A stretch of 59,459 bases of DNA from a gamma proteobacterium SCGC AAA168-P09 (GTDB lineage Bacteria; Pseudomonadota; Gammaproteobacteria; Magnimaribacterales; D2472), in assembly GCA_000385055.1 (NCBI GenBank), contig ARRL01000003.1, positions 1-59,459 on the forward strand, read 5' to 3'. Positions within the stretch are counted from its first letter, which is position 1; each line of letters starts with the position of its first letter. The translations under genes and the position numbers were made by a program. Of this stretch, positions 38,920-49,178 are shown in pieces. The notes below the pieces were generated by a model, which made no database searches, was not told where the DNA came from, and saw only the letters and a program-made list of their open reading frames with translations.

Positions 38920-39749
38920 AAGGTTTCCAAAACTCCTATAAAACTCCCCTTTAAGGGATTGGCTACTAAATCGATATCAAAATGAATATTGGCATCGTCT
39001 ATAGTGTTAATACTGGATACGTAACCTATTAAAATATTACTGGGATAAATCCCACCCATACCTGAAGAGAAAAACTCTTGACCAATCTCAATTGGATCTG
39101 GCCAAATAAGCTTACTATAATTACAAGTTATCACTCCTGGCCTTCCAGAGCCTCTCGCATTACAAAAATGATTGTTTGAAATTATTGGCATTACATGAGA
39201 AACATCAGTAAGAAGAAGTATTTCAGCAATAAACTTATCATAAATGATTTGGCCAAGAATCCCTTGATCGTTTATGACTGTACTGCCAATAAAATCAACA
39301 TCTTTGCTATTAAAAATATTAACAAACATTCTGTGTTGACTACAACATAGGTACTTCTCAACATCAAATGAATTAATTTTTGCAAGATAAAATGGCTTAT
39401 TTATTTTATTTAAATCTAAAAATTTCTTAATAGCCTCGTCATCTTTAAAAAATTTAGAATCTCTTGAAAGGATAAAATTAGTAATATAGCTATTATCTAG
39501 TTCTTGTTTTAATTTTTTATTTTCTTCAATTAGTTTAGATTTTTCTTTTGATATCTCAAAAATATAGCTAAAAGGATCCAAGGTGATTCGTTTAATTAGG
39601 TACGAAGAAGAAATTGTGAAAGATTTATACAGGTTTTTTGCTCTTTCAAAACTTTTATAATTAATATCTAAGTAAAGTAGAAAGGCAGATAATGTTATAC
39701 AAAGAAAATATAGTGCTTTTGAACCTGAAGTGGGTGCTACCCTCGACAT
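38916..39749 (-). CDS. mreC: Rod-shape protein MreC
   Basis: Bitopic periplasmic scaffold of the elongasome. One N-terminal transmembrane helix (residues 11-28), a coiled-coil stretch (SKEKSKLIEENKKLKQELDN) and the beta-barrel domain with VINDQGILGQI, LLTDVSHVMPI and GQEFFSSGMGGIYP follow the family plan. It has 277 residues, slightly short. It lies 5 bases after mreB and overlaps mreD by 4. Confidence 0.95.
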   Translation of the reverse strand: MSRVAPTSGSKALYFLCITLSAFLLYLDINYKSFERAKNLYKSFTISSSYLIKRITLDPFSYIFEISKEKSKLIEENKKLKQELDNSYITNFILSRDSKFFKDDEAIKKFLDLNKINKPFYLAKINSFDVEKYLCCSQHRMFVNIFNSKDVDFIGSTVINDQGILGQIIYDKFIAEILLLTDVSHVMPIISNNHFCNARGSGRPGVITCNYSKLIWPDPIEIGQEFFSSGMGGIYPSNILIGYVSSINTIDDANIHFDIDLVANPLKGSFIGVLETL

Positions 39750-39754
39750 AATAT

Positions 39755-40831
<1,077 letters not shown>

Positions 40832-40837
40832 TTATTA

Positions 40838-40860
40838 AGTTGAGTTAATATCCCTCAACT
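40838..40860. promoter_or_regulatory. Inverted repeat between mreB and gatC
   Basis: AGTTGAG (40838-40844) and CTCAACT (40854-40860) form a perfect 7-bp inverted repeat around a 9-base centre. It lies midway between the divergent starts and overlaps the likely -35 area of gatC. It could be a regulator site; no matching known operator is recognised. Confidence 0.4.
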
Positions 40861-40864
40861 AATT

Positions 40865-40870
40865 TATAAT
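40865..40870 (+). promoter_or_regulatory. -10 element of gatCAB
   Basis: TATAAT, 12 bases before the gatC ATG, so the leader would be only a few bases long. The best -35-like hexamer is TTGAGT at 40840-40845 with a long 19-base spacer. Confidence 0.45.
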
Positions 40871-40882
40871 AATATCCTATAT

Positions 40883-41164
40883 ATGGACAAGAAAACAGTT
40901 TCAACTATAGCTTACTTATCAAGACTTTCTCTAAATGAAGAAAATGGTGAAAAAATCACTAAAGATCTTGAAAATATTATTAAATTTGTAGATCAGCTTG
41001 AAAATGCTGATACTCAAAATATTGAGCCTCTTGCAAGCCCTTTAGAAAAAACTGCTAAGACTCGTAATGACGAGGTAACAGCAAAAAATCGAAAAGAGAC
41101 TTTTTTAGAAAGATCCCCAAAATCTAATGACGACTATTTCTTAGTTCCAAGGGTTGTAGAATGA
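40883..41164 (+). CDS. gatC: Aspartyl/glutamyl-tRNA amidotransferase subunit C
   Basis: Small subunit of GatCAB, which converts Glu-tRNA(Gln) or Asp-tRNA(Asn) to the amidated forms. The pattern STIAYLSRLSLNEEN, FVDQLENADTQNIEPLA, then LRxDE-type TRNDEVT and FLVPRVVE is typical. It has 93 residues, the usual length. It overlaps gatA by 4 bases (ATGA). The complete operon implies this organism uses indirect aminoacylation for at least one amide amino acid. Confidence 0.96.
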   Translation: MDKKTVSTIAYLSRLSLNEENGEKITKDLENIIKFVDQLENADTQNIEPLASPLEKTAKTRNDEVTAKNRKETFLERSPKSNDDYFLVPRVVE

Positions 41165-42615
41165 GTATTCAATTTAAAACCATAAATGAGCTATCTCATA
41201 TGCTCAAAAATAAAGATATATCAAACAAGGAATTAATAGAAGAAACATTTTCTTTAATAGATACTAATACCCATTTAAATGCATTTGTAACTTTAAATAA
41301 AGATGCTTCACTTCTTAAAGCAGAAGAATTAGATAAAAATCCATCGTCTCTTGCTCTAGCAGGTATTCCAGTAGCGCAAAAAGATCTTTTTTGTACAAAA
41401 GATTTAAGAACTACATGTGGTTCAAATATGCTTTCAAGTTTTATACCTCCTTATTCAGCTACAGTAATTGAGAATTTAGAGAATGCTGGATGTATATCAG
41501 TTGGCAAAACAAACATGGACGAATTTGCAATGGGTTCTTCAAATGAAACAAGCTTTTATGGAAATGTTCAAAACCCATGGGGGGATAAACTTGTGCCTGG
41601 AGGAAGCTCTGGAGGTTCTGCTGCTGTTGTTGCAGCTGGAATAGTCCCTGCGGCCTCAGGAACTGATACTGGCGGATCTATTAGGCAGCCAGCATCATTA
41701 TGTGGAATAAGTGGTCTGAAGCCTACATATGGAAGAATATCTAGATGGGGAATGATTGCATTTGCATCTAGTCTTGATCAAGCTGGACCAATGGCAAGAA
41801 CAGCTGAAGACTGTGCCCTGCTCTTAAATGAGATGTGTTCTCATGACCACAAAGATACAACATCGCTTGATGAGGCTATCCCAGACTTTACTAAAGATCT
41901 AAATTTGCCAATTAAAGGCTTAAAGATTGGTCTTGTTAAAGAGTTTGATTTATCGAAATTAGATAATGAAGTTGTAAAAGTTTTTGAGGAATCCAAAAAG
42001 CAATATGAGTCATTGGGTGCTGAATTTATAGATATTTCTTTACCTAATATATCTCTATCTGTTCCAACTTACTATGTTGTTGCACCTGCTGAATGTTCTT
42101 CTAACTTATCAAGGTTTGATGGAGTAAAGTTTGGGAAAAGATGTGACGATCCAAAAGATCTTGAAGAGTTATATATTAAAACTAGATCAGAGGGTTTTGG
42201 AGATGAGGTTAAGCGAAGGATTTTAATTGGTTCCTACGTATTATCAGCTGGGTTTTATGATGCTTATTATAAAAAAGCTCAACAAGTAAGAAGACTTATT
42301 AAAAATGATTTCGACAGTGCTTTTAAGCAGATTGATGTCATAATGTCTCCAACTACAAGAGGTGGGGCATTTGAAGAAGGATCAAAAGGTGATGATCCTA
42401 TACAAATGTATTTAGAAGATTTATTTACAATACCAGCAAATTTAGCTGGCTTACCAGCCCTATCAATTCCAAATGGCATAGTTGATAACAAACCTATAGG
42501 TTTGCAGTTAATTGGTAATTTCCTAGAGGAAAGTAAATTACTTCAAGTTGCTCATAATTTTCAAATTTCTACTGATTGGCATAAAAAAACACCGAATGGA
42601 GATGTTAAATCATGA
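41161..42615 (+). CDS. gatA: Aspartyl/glutamyl-tRNA amidotransferase subunit A
   Basis: Amidase-signature subunit that releases ammonia from glutamine. The Ser-cisSer-Lys triad is visible: Lys in PVAQKDLFC near residue 76, and the serines in [14 protein letters not shown] and [12 protein letters not shown]. It has 484 residues, standard. It overlaps both gatC and gatB by 4 bases. The ammonia is channelled to the GatB kinase/transferase site. Confidence 0.98.
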   Translation: MSIQFKTINELSHMLKNKDISNKELIEETFSLIDTNTHLNAFVTLNKDASLLKAEELDKNPSSLALAGIPVAQKDLFCTKDLRTTCGSNMLSSFIPPYSATVIENLENAGCISVGKTNMDEFAMGSSNETSFYGNVQNPWGDKLVPGGSSGGSAAVVAAGIVPAASGTDTGGSIRQPASLCGISGLKPTYGRISRWGMIAFASSLDQAGPMARTAEDCALLLNEMCSHDHKDTTSLDEAIPDFTKDLNLPIKGLKIGLVKEFDLSKLDNEVVKVFEESKKQYESLGAEFIDISLPNISLSVPTYYVVAPAECSSNLSRFDGVKFGKRCDDPKDLEELYIKTRSEGFGDEVKRRILIGSYVLSAGFYDAYYKKAQQVRRLIKNDFDSAFKQIDVIMSPTTRGGAFEEGSKGDDPIQMYLEDLFTIPANLAGLPALSIPNGIVDNKPIGLQLIGNFLEESKLLQVAHNFQISTDWHKKTPNGDVKS

Positions 42616-44039
42616 GCTGGGAAACAGTAATAGGATTAGAAATACACGTTCAGCTTTCTACCGAATCTAAGCTCTTTTCAGGCGGTTCAACTGGTTTTGG
42701 TGCAGAGCCAAATACGCATGTTGATCTAATAGATTTAGGTCTACCAGGCGTTCTTCCTGTTGCAAATAGAGAAGCTTTTTACAAGGCAATTCGTTTTGGA
42801 CTTGCTACAAATGCAGAGATCAATCAAACATCAACATTTGATAGAAAAAATTATTTTTATCCTGATCTTCCAAAGGGTTATCAAATAACACAAATGGCTT
42901 TGCCTGTTGTTGGAAAAGGTTCAATAAAAATTGAAGTAGATGGTGAGGAAAAAATAGTTAATATTACAAGGGCTCATCTTGAAGAAGATGCCGGTAAATC
43001 TATTCATGATTTATTTGATGGTGAAACAGGGGTTGATCTTAATAGAGCTGGCACACCTTTACTAGAGATTGTTTCTGAACCTGAAATATCTAATGCAAAA
43101 GAGGCAGTAGCCTACTTTAAAGCCATTCGACAAATAGTTACTTTCCTTGATATATGTGATGGAAATATGGCTCAAGGTTCTATGCGATGTGATGTTAATG
43201 TTTCACTTAAAAAGTCAGATGAGGATAAGTTAGGCACAAGAGCAGAAATAAAAAATATAAATTCTTTTAAATTTATTGAAAAAGCCATTAATTATGAAAT
43301 TGAAAGGCAGGCTAGAATTCTAGAATCTGGAGAGTCAGTAGTTCAGGAAACTCGTTTATATGACAGTATTAAAAACGAGACAAGATCTATGAGATCCAAA
43401 GAGGAAGCGAATGATTATCGATATTTCCCTTGTCCCGATCTTCTTCCAGTAGTTATTTCAGATGATGAGTTAGATGAAATTAAAAACAATTTACCTGAAT
43501 TACCAGATGAAAAAGAAAGACGATTTATTGAAGAATCTAATTTAGATGTTTCTGAAGCTAAGATCATTGCATCATCAAAAACTATGGCAAATATGTTTGA
43601 AGAGGCTTGTGATAAAACGGATGACGCCAAACTTATTGCTAATTGGCTTGTTGGTGATATCAGTGCTCTTCTTAATAAAGATAATATAGATTTAGAAGAA
43701 TCAAAGTTAACATCTAGTAATTTTGCTGTATTAATAGAAAGAATTTCAGACAAAACTATATCTGGGAAGATTGCTAAATCAGTTTTAGAAGAAGTCTGGG
43801 AATCTGGTAGGAATGTAGATGAAATTATTGAAAACAAAGGCTTGGTTCAGATTCAAGATGAATCATTACTTGAAGAAATTGCTTTAAAAATAATTGAAAA
43901 TAATCCTTCCCAAGTTGAAGCCTATAAAAGTGGTAAAGATAAACTTTTTGGTTTTTTTGTTGGTCAAGTAATGAAAGAAACTCAGGGTAAAGCAAATCCC
44001 CAAAGTGTAAATGAGATTCTAAGAAAACTTTTAGGCTAG
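42612..44039 (+). CDS. gatB: Aspartyl/glutamyl-tRNA amidotransferase subunit B
   Basis: Phosphorylates and amidates the mischarged tRNA. The opening [37 protein letters not shown] and MRCDVNVSL are diagnostic; the C-terminal YqeY-like tRNA-binding domain ends with the usual VNEILRKLL. It has 475 residues, full length. The stop is 4 bases from the convergent MaoC-like gene. Confidence 0.98.
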   Translation: MSWETVIGLEIHVQLSTESKLFSGGSTGFGAEPNTHVDLIDLGLPGVLPVANREAFYKAIRFGLATNAEINQTSTFDRKNYFYPDLPKGYQITQMALPVVGKGSIKIEVDGEEKIVNITRAHLEEDAGKSIHDLFDGETGVDLNRAGTPLLEIVSEPEISNAKEAVAYFKAIRQIVTFLDICDGNMAQGSMRCDVNVSLKKSDEDKLGTRAEIKNINSFKFIEKAINYEIERQARILESGESVVQETRLYDSIKNETRSMRSKEEANDYRYFPCPDLLPVVISDDELDEIKNNLPELPDEKERRFIEESNLDVSEAKIIASSKTMANMFEEACDKTDDAKLIANWLVGDISALLNKDNIDLEESKLTSSNFAVLIERISDKTISGKIAKSVLEEVWESGRNVDEIIENKGLVQIQDESLLEEIALKIIENNPSQVEAYKSGKDKLFGFFVGQVMKETQGKANPQSVNEILRKLLG

Positions 44040-44043
44040 CAAG

Positions 44044-44505
44044 CTATACTATAAACATACTAAGAGTTTCTGCAATATATGCTGGTTTCTCAACGCCTTT
44101 TATTTCCATAGTAACTTTAGTTTTAGATAAAAATTGTCCAGGATTTTTTTCAGTAATATCCAAGCATTCCATTCTAATCCTCACTTCAGAATTAACTGGA
44201 ACAGGACTTAGGAATCTTACTTTATCTAAACCATAGTTTAATCCCATCTTCATTCCATCAATCACTAAACCCATCCCTTGAGAGAAAGGAATTCCAGCAC
44301 AAAGAGATAGAGAAAGGAAACCATGAGCAATAGTTGAACCAAATATGGGCTCTGCCTGCTCTGGATCAACATGAATAAATTGATTATCAAGTGTTGCTTC
44401 AGCAAACTTATTTATTTGTTCCTGATCAATTTTTATCCAGTCTGAAAGACCAACTTCCGTTCCAATAACTGATTCTATTTCTGATGGTTTGATTATTTTA
44501 AGCAT
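44044..44505 (-). CDS. MaoC-like (R)-enoyl-CoA hydratase
   Basis: Hot-dog-fold hydratase acting on enoyl-CoA thioesters. The hydratase-2 motif is present: FAEATLDNQFIHVDPEQA followed by GSTIAHGFLSLSL, with the Asp and His catalytic pair. It has 153 residues from ATG 44505. That start is preferred over ATG 44511 because GGAG is 7 bases upstream of it and only 1 base from the earlier ATG. It overlaps the upstream acyl-CoA synthetase, so the two are probably co-translated and act in one acyl-CoA pathway. The true substrate is unknown. Confidence 0.88.
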   Translation of the reverse strand: MLKIIKPSEIESVIGTEVGLSDWIKIDQEQINKFAEATLDNQFIHVDPEQAEPIFGSTIAHGFLSLSLCAGIPFSQGMGLVIDGMKMGLNYGLDKVRFLSPVPVNSEVRIRMECLDITEKNPGQFLSKTKVTMEIKGVEKPAYIAETLSMFIV

Positions 44506-46123
44506 CTTCATTCTCCATATAGTAATTATTATATTCTTCTCTTAATTCAAATTTCTGTAGTTTTCCAGTTGCGCCATGAGGAAGTTCTTGTAAAAAGATT
44601 ATTTCATCTGGAAGCCACCATTTAGCTACTTTAGATGCCAAGAAATCTAAGATACTTTGTTTATCTACAGGCTCCCCATTATTACTAACGATGAAAAGCA
44701 TTGGTCTTTCATCCCATTTAGGATGAGGTATCCCAACAACACACGCTTCAGCAACCTCAGGATGACCGACAGCAGCATTTTCTAAATCAATAGAACTTAT
44801 CCATTCTCCACCAGACTTAATAACATCTTTAGCTCTATCTTTAATTGTCATATAACCGTCTTGATCTAAGACTGAAATGTCACCTGTATCAAACCAGCCA
44901 TCTTTATCTACAGCATCTTTTTCGGCTTTAAAATACTTTTGAAGAACCCATGGACCTCTTACCATTAAATGTCCTTGCGACTCTCCATCTTTAGGTAGTT
45001 CTTTTCCTGAGTCATCAACAACTTTAAGTTCAATCCCATACATTGGCCTACCCTGTTTAAGCTGAACAGCATACCTATCTTCTTTGCTCATTTTTTCCAT
45101 TTCAGGTGTCATGAAATTAGATGTTCCAAGGGGGCTCATTTCAGTCATTCCCCATCCCTGAATTACATTCACGTCATGAACTTCATCAAACTCTTTTAAT
45201 ATTGCTAGTGATAATGCTGAACCGCCTATCACAGTATTTCTTACAGTTTTTAAGATTTTATTATTATCTCTGCAGTAAGCTAATAGCCCCATCCAAATAG
45301 TTGGCACACCAAATGCTAAAGTAACATCCTCTCTTTCAATTAAATCATAAAGAGGCTCTCCTTCCATTTGCATTCCAGGCATCACTATTTTTAAGCCAAA
45401 CATTGGAGCAAAATAAGGAATTCCCCAAGCTAAAACATGGAATAAAGGAACAACCATTAATATAGCCTCATCAGGACTAATTGTTAGTCCAGTTAGTGCA
45501 GCTTGAGAATGAAGTATGTTTGATTTATGAGAATATAAAACACCCTTAGGGTTTCCTGTGGTTCCCGATGTATAGCATAGGCCACATGCAGCATCATCTT
45601 CCATTGCAGGCCATTCATAATCTTCATCACCAGATTCTATATACTCCTCATAAGATATTGCATTTTTTAAGCCAGTTTCTGGCATCTCTGATTGATCACA
45701 AAGGATAATAAATTTTTCAACACAGCTAAGTTGATCTTTTAAAGCCTCCATCATAGGAACAAAAGGGGCTTCTACAAAGATAATCTTATCTTCTGCATGA
45801 TTAATAATATAGACAGCTTGCTCAGGGTGAAGTCTAAAATTTAAAGTATGACAAATTGCACCCATTCCTGATATACCGTAATACATTTCTAAATGACGAT
45901 ATGTATTTAATGCTAGAGTTGCTAGAACATCTCCTTTTTTGTATCCATCTTTTTCTAATGCTGATGCAAGTTTTCTGGACCTAATACATACTTCATCATA
46001 ATTTGTTCTATGTACTTCACCAGATACCATTCTGCTGATAACTTCTTGTTTTGGATATATGTTTCTTGCATGTTCAATAATGCTAGCCACGTTTGGAGTC
46101 CAATTTTGCATGTCACCGATCAT
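44498..46123 (-). CDS. AMP-forming acyl-CoA synthetase, DmdB-like
   Basis: Activates a carboxylic acid to its CoA thioester through an acyl-adenylate. ATP motif YTSGTTGNPKG near residue 185, GWGMTE near residue 315, GWFDTGD near 415 and the C-terminal lysine in GATGKLQK near 528 are intact. The N-terminal HLEMYYGISGMGAICHTLN and HPEQAVYIINHAED resemble methylmercaptopropionate-CoA ligase DmdB and medium-chain acyl-CoA ligases. It has 541 residues. AGGGG lies before the ATG and a good promoter is upstream. Which acid it uses (methylmercaptopropionate, medium-chain fatty acid or other) cannot be told from motifs alone. Confidence 0.9.
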   Translation of the reverse strand: MIGDMQNWTPNVASIIEHARNIYPKQEVISRMVSGEVHRTNYDEVCIRSRKLASALEKDGYKKGDVLATLALNTYRHLEMYYGISGMGAICHTLNFRLHPEQAVYIINHAEDKIIFVEAPFVPMMEALKDQLSCVEKFIILCDQSEMPETGLKNAISYEEYIESGDEDYEWPAMEDDAACGLCYTSGTTGNPKGVLYSHKSNILHSQAALTGLTISPDEAILMVVPLFHVLAWGIPYFAPMFGLKIVMPGMQMEGEPLYDLIEREDVTLAFGVPTIWMGLLAYCRDNNKILKTVRNTVIGGSALSLAILKEFDEVHDVNVIQGWGMTEMSPLGTSNFMTPEMEKMSKEDRYAVQLKQGRPMYGIELKVVDDSGKELPKDGESQGHLMVRGPWVLQKYFKAEKDAVDKDGWFDTGDISVLDQDGYMTIKDRAKDVIKSGGEWISSIDLENAAVGHPEVAEACVVGIPHPKWDERPMLFIVSNNGEPVDKQSILDFLASKVAKWWLPDEIIFLQELPHGATGKLQKFELREEYNNYYMENEDA

Positions 46124-46153
46124 ATAATTTCCCCTCTATAATAGTTGCTATAA

Positions 46154-46183
46154 ATTATATAAGAAGGAACAATGAATTGTTAA
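46154..46183 (-). promoter_or_regulatory. Promoter of the acyl-CoA synthetase/MaoC operon
   Basis: Minus strand: -35 TTAACA (46183-46178), 18-base spacer, -10 TATAAT (46159-46154), leaving a leader of about 25 bases with an AGGGG ribosome site. Confidence 0.6.
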
Positions 46184-46201
46184 AAAAAATATAAACTAAT
46201 T

Positions 46202-46867
46202 ATGACCCTTAAAGAATTAATAAAATCTAGATATTCTGTAAGAAGCTTTACCGATGAAATGGTAGGTATAGAAAAGATTAAAGAGATACTAGATATTGCA
46301 AATTCTGCTCCTTCGGGAGGAAATATTCAGCCTTGGAAAGTTTATGTTGTTACTGGCAATTCAAAAAATAAGCTTACAAGCAAAGCACTCCATAATTTTG
46401 ATAATGGTGTTCAAGAAGAAATAGCTTACGAAATTTATCCAAAGCCATTAGAAGATGAGTATAAAAGAAGAAGATCTCAATGTGCTGCAGATATGTATAA
46501 CGCCCTTTCCATTGAGAAAGATGATATTGAATCAAGATTAAAACAAGTAAGAGAGAATTTTAGATTTTTTGGTGCCCCAGTTGGAATGATAATAACAATT
46601 GATAAATCATTTGCACAAAATGGATGGGGTCATGTTGGAATGTATCTTCAAAACTTATGCTTGGTAGCCATTGATAATGGATTGGGGGCATGTCTTCAAG
46701 AGTCTTGGTCAATTTATCCACAAACAGTAAAAGAGGTAATTGGTCATGATGATAATGAAGTTATATGGTGTGGTGTTGCTTTGGGCTATCCAAATAAAGA
46801 TGATCCAATCAATCAATACAGAACTTCAAGAGAAAATATTGATAAATTCGTTTCTTTTCTTGATTAG
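46202..46867 (+). CDS. Nitroreductase-family FMN oxidoreductase
   Basis: NAD(P)H-dependent flavoenzyme of the nitroreductase fold. FMN-contacting RYSVRSF near residue 10, NSAPSGGNIQPWKVYVV near residue 35, and GLGACLQESW near residue 160 are typical. It has 221 residues. The substrate is not predictable. The ATG has no clear Shine-Dalgarno sequence, and a TATAAA lies 6 bases upstream, so the mRNA may be leaderless. It is divergent from the acyl-CoA synthetase and 17 bases before selO. Confidence 0.9.
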   Translation: MTLKELIKSRYSVRSFTDEMVGIEKIKEILDIANSAPSGGNIQPWKVYVVTGNSKNKLTSKALHNFDNGVQEEIAYEIYPKPLEDEYKRRRSQCAADMYNALSIEKDDIESRLKQVRENFRFFGAPVGMIITIDKSFAQNGWGHVGMYLQNLCLVAIDNGLGACLQESWSIYPQTVKEVIGHDDNEVIWCGVALGYPNKDDPINQYRTSRENIDKFVSFLD

Positions 46868-46884
46868 TCTATTGGATATTTAGA

Positions 46885-48345
46885 TTGGAATTAAAAAATA
46901 CCTTCCTAGAAAAAATGCATTCTATGTATAAAGAATGCAATCCAACGCCTGCACTTTCTCCAAAAATGCTTCTGTTTAATGAGGATCTTGCAAAAGAGAT
47001 AAATCTTCATTACTTAATTGAAAATTCTAATGAACGCCTTGATATTTTATCTGGAAATAAACTTATTAAAGACTCTAAACCAATAGCTTTTGCATATTCT
47101 GGTCATCAATTTGGGCATTTTAATCCAAATCTAGGTGATGGTAGAGCGCTTCTTTTAGGAGAGATATTAGATCAACAAGGCAAATTAAAAGATATTCAGT
47201 TAAAGGGTTCTGGACGTACTCCTTTTTCTAGAAGGGGTGATGGCAAATCTGCTTTAGGCCCGGTTTTAAGAGAATACTTGATAAGTGAAAGTATGCATAT
47301 TCTTGGTATACCAACCACTCGTTCATTGGCGGCAATCAATACAGGTGAAAAGGTTCATCGAGATGAGGAAACTTATGGCGGAATAATGACAAGGGTGGCT
47401 TCAAGTCACATTAGGATTGGTAGTTTTGAATATGCCTACAAAAATAAAGATATATCAGTAGTTAAAGATTTAGCAGATTATTCAATTTCAAGACATTATC
47501 CCGATACAGCTAGTTTAGATAATCCCTATTTAGCTTTTTTTGCTGCTGTTTGTAACGAGCAAGCTTCTTTAGTTGCTAGTTGGATGACAGTGGGATTTAT
47601 ACATGGAGTTATGAACACAGATAATATGGCTGTATCTGGAGAAACAATTGATTATGGTCCATGTGCTTTTATGGATGCCTATGGCCCAGCGACAGTATTT
47701 AGCTCAATTGATGTAAATGGCAGATATGCCTATGGGAATCAGCCTGCAATATTAACTTGGAATTTAACAAGATTAGCAGAAACACTGATACCTTTGGTTA
47801 ATAAAGATAAGGATGAGTCCATCAAACTGCTTACTGAAGTTCTTCAATTAATTAAACCTGTTTATACAAACTATTGGTTATCTTTAATGAGATCTAAGAT
47901 AGGCCTGTCTAAAGAGGAACAAAATGATATTGAGCTAATTACAAACTTACTTGAAATCATGGAGGAGGAAAAGGCTGATTTTACCAATAGCTTCAGATTG
48001 TTATCCAAGGCTTTAATTGGAGACACTCAATCAATTAGAAAGCTATTTAATAATTCAAGAAGATTTGATGGCTGGATGATGGTTTGGCAAGAAAGAATTT
48101 CCCAAGAAGGTGTTGCTGAAGAAAAAATTGCATCTTCAATGGACAAAGTAAACCCAATGTATATTCCTAGAAATCACAAAGTTGAGGAAGCCCTGGAAGC
48201 ATCTGTATTTGATAATGACATGAAGCCTTTTAATAAGTTATATTCGGTATTACAAAATCCATATCACGAAATTGTTGGACTTGAATCATTTGCAGAGCCA
48301 GCTCCTGAATCTAATATTCCCTACAGAACCTTCTGTGGTACATAA
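46885..48345 (+). CDS. selO: Protein adenylyltransferase SelO (YdiU)
   Basis: Pseudokinase-fold enzyme that transfers AMP to protein Ser/Thr/Tyr and is tied to oxidative stress in E. coli. AYSGHQFGHFNPNLGDGRA, LKGSGRTPFSRRGDG, SESMHILGIPTTRSLA, HGVMNTDNMA and IDYGPCAFMDAY are highly conserved family blocks. It has 486 residues, full length. A TTG start at 46885 is chosen because the residues before NPTPALSP align with the usual family N-terminus; the first ATG (46915) would remove ten of them. The C-terminus is FCGT, with the single cysteine of bacterial forms. Confidence 0.95.
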   Translation: MELKNTFLEKMHSMYKECNPTPALSPKMLLFNEDLAKEINLHYLIENSNERLDILSGNKLIKDSKPIAFAYSGHQFGHFNPNLGDGRALLLGEILDQQGKLKDIQLKGSGRTPFSRRGDGKSALGPVLREYLISESMHILGIPTTRSLAAINTGEKVHRDEETYGGIMTRVASSHIRIGSFEYAYKNKDISVVKDLADYSISRHYPDTASLDNPYLAFFAAVCNEQASLVASWMTVGFIHGVMNTDNMAVSGETIDYGPCAFMDAYGPATVFSSIDVNGRYAYGNQPAILTWNLTRLAETLIPLVNKDKDESIKLLTEVLQLIKPVYTNYWLSLMRSKIGLSKEEQNDIELITNLLEIMEEEKADFTNSFRLLSKALIGDTQSIRKLFNNSRRFDGWMMVWQERISQEGVAEEKIASSMDKVNPMYIPRNHKVEEALEASVFDNDMKPFNKLYSVLQNPYHEIVGLESFAEPAPESNIPYRTFCGT

Positions 48346-48353
48346 AATATTAT

Positions 48354-49178
48354 TTATTTCTTACCTAGTGTGATTCTTGGTTGAGACTGATAATCATTAA
48401 TTAATACAATATTTTTGAAGCCGTAATTGATCATTATGTTTCTGACTTCATTTGCTTGACTGTTGCCATGTTCAAAAGCTAACAAACCATCTTTTTTTAA
48501 GACTTTTATAGCTTGCGAAGATATAAGATCAAAATCTCTGAGGCCATTTTGTTCAGCAACCAAAGCTGAAATTGGCTCATGCTTAAGCTCCTCAAGATGA
48601 GGATCAAAAGGTGCCACATATGGAGGATTGCTTACAATAATATCAAACATGTTTTCTTTTAAAGAATTTAGCCATATAGAATTAATTAAATAAAAATTGC
48701 TTAGATTAAATTTTTGTTTGTTAATCTTTGCAACCTGAAGAGCAGCTAATGAATAATCAACGCCATAAATAAGAGTTTCAGGATTTAATTTTGCAAGAGA
48801 GGCGCCTATACATCCTGAACCAACTCCGGCATCTAAAATCTTCATTCCAGGGCTAAGATTCAAATTATTAATATAATCTACAAGTATTTCGGTTTCGGGT
48901 CTAGGAATAAGCACTCTCTCGTCAACAAAAAAATCATTTTGATAAAAAGAAGATTTCTGCAAAATATAATCCAAAGGAATTCCATTTTTTTTCTTTTCAA
49001 AAAAATCATTTATTGAATTCTCTTCTTCCTTTGAGAATTTATGATTATCAACAAATAAAGATAAGTCATTTAGATCAAGTTTTTCTTTAATATAGAAGAT
49101 TAGCTCTTTACCAATATGACTCTCATCAGGCCAGATTTCTTTAATTTTTTTATTGTAATAATTGAGATCTTTTATCAA
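48354..49178 (-). CDS. prmC: Peptide chain release factor glutamine methyltransferase PrmC
   Basis: Methylates the GGQ glutamine of release factors; RF1 is encoded immediately upstream. The SAM motif DAGVGSGCIGASLA near residue 118 and the catalytic NPPYVAPFDP near residue 185 are clear. IPLDYILQKSSF and LIPRPETEIL in the N-terminal half are also typical. It has 274 residues. It starts with TTG directly after the prfA stop. It is convergent with selO, 8 bases apart. Confidence 0.95.
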   Translation of the reverse strand: MIKDLNYYNKKIKEIWPDESHIGKELIFYIKEKLDLNDLSLFVDNHKFSKEEENSINDFFEKKKNGIPLDYILQKSSFYQNDFFVDERVLIPRPETEILVDYINNLNLSPGMKILDAGVGSGCIGASLAKLNPETLIYGVDYSLAALQVAKINKQKFNLSNFYLINSIWLNSLKENMFDIIVSNPPYVAPFDPHLEELKHEPISALVAEQNGLRDFDLISSQAIKVLKKDGLLAFEHGNSQANEVRNIMINYGFKNIVLINDYQSQPRITLGKK

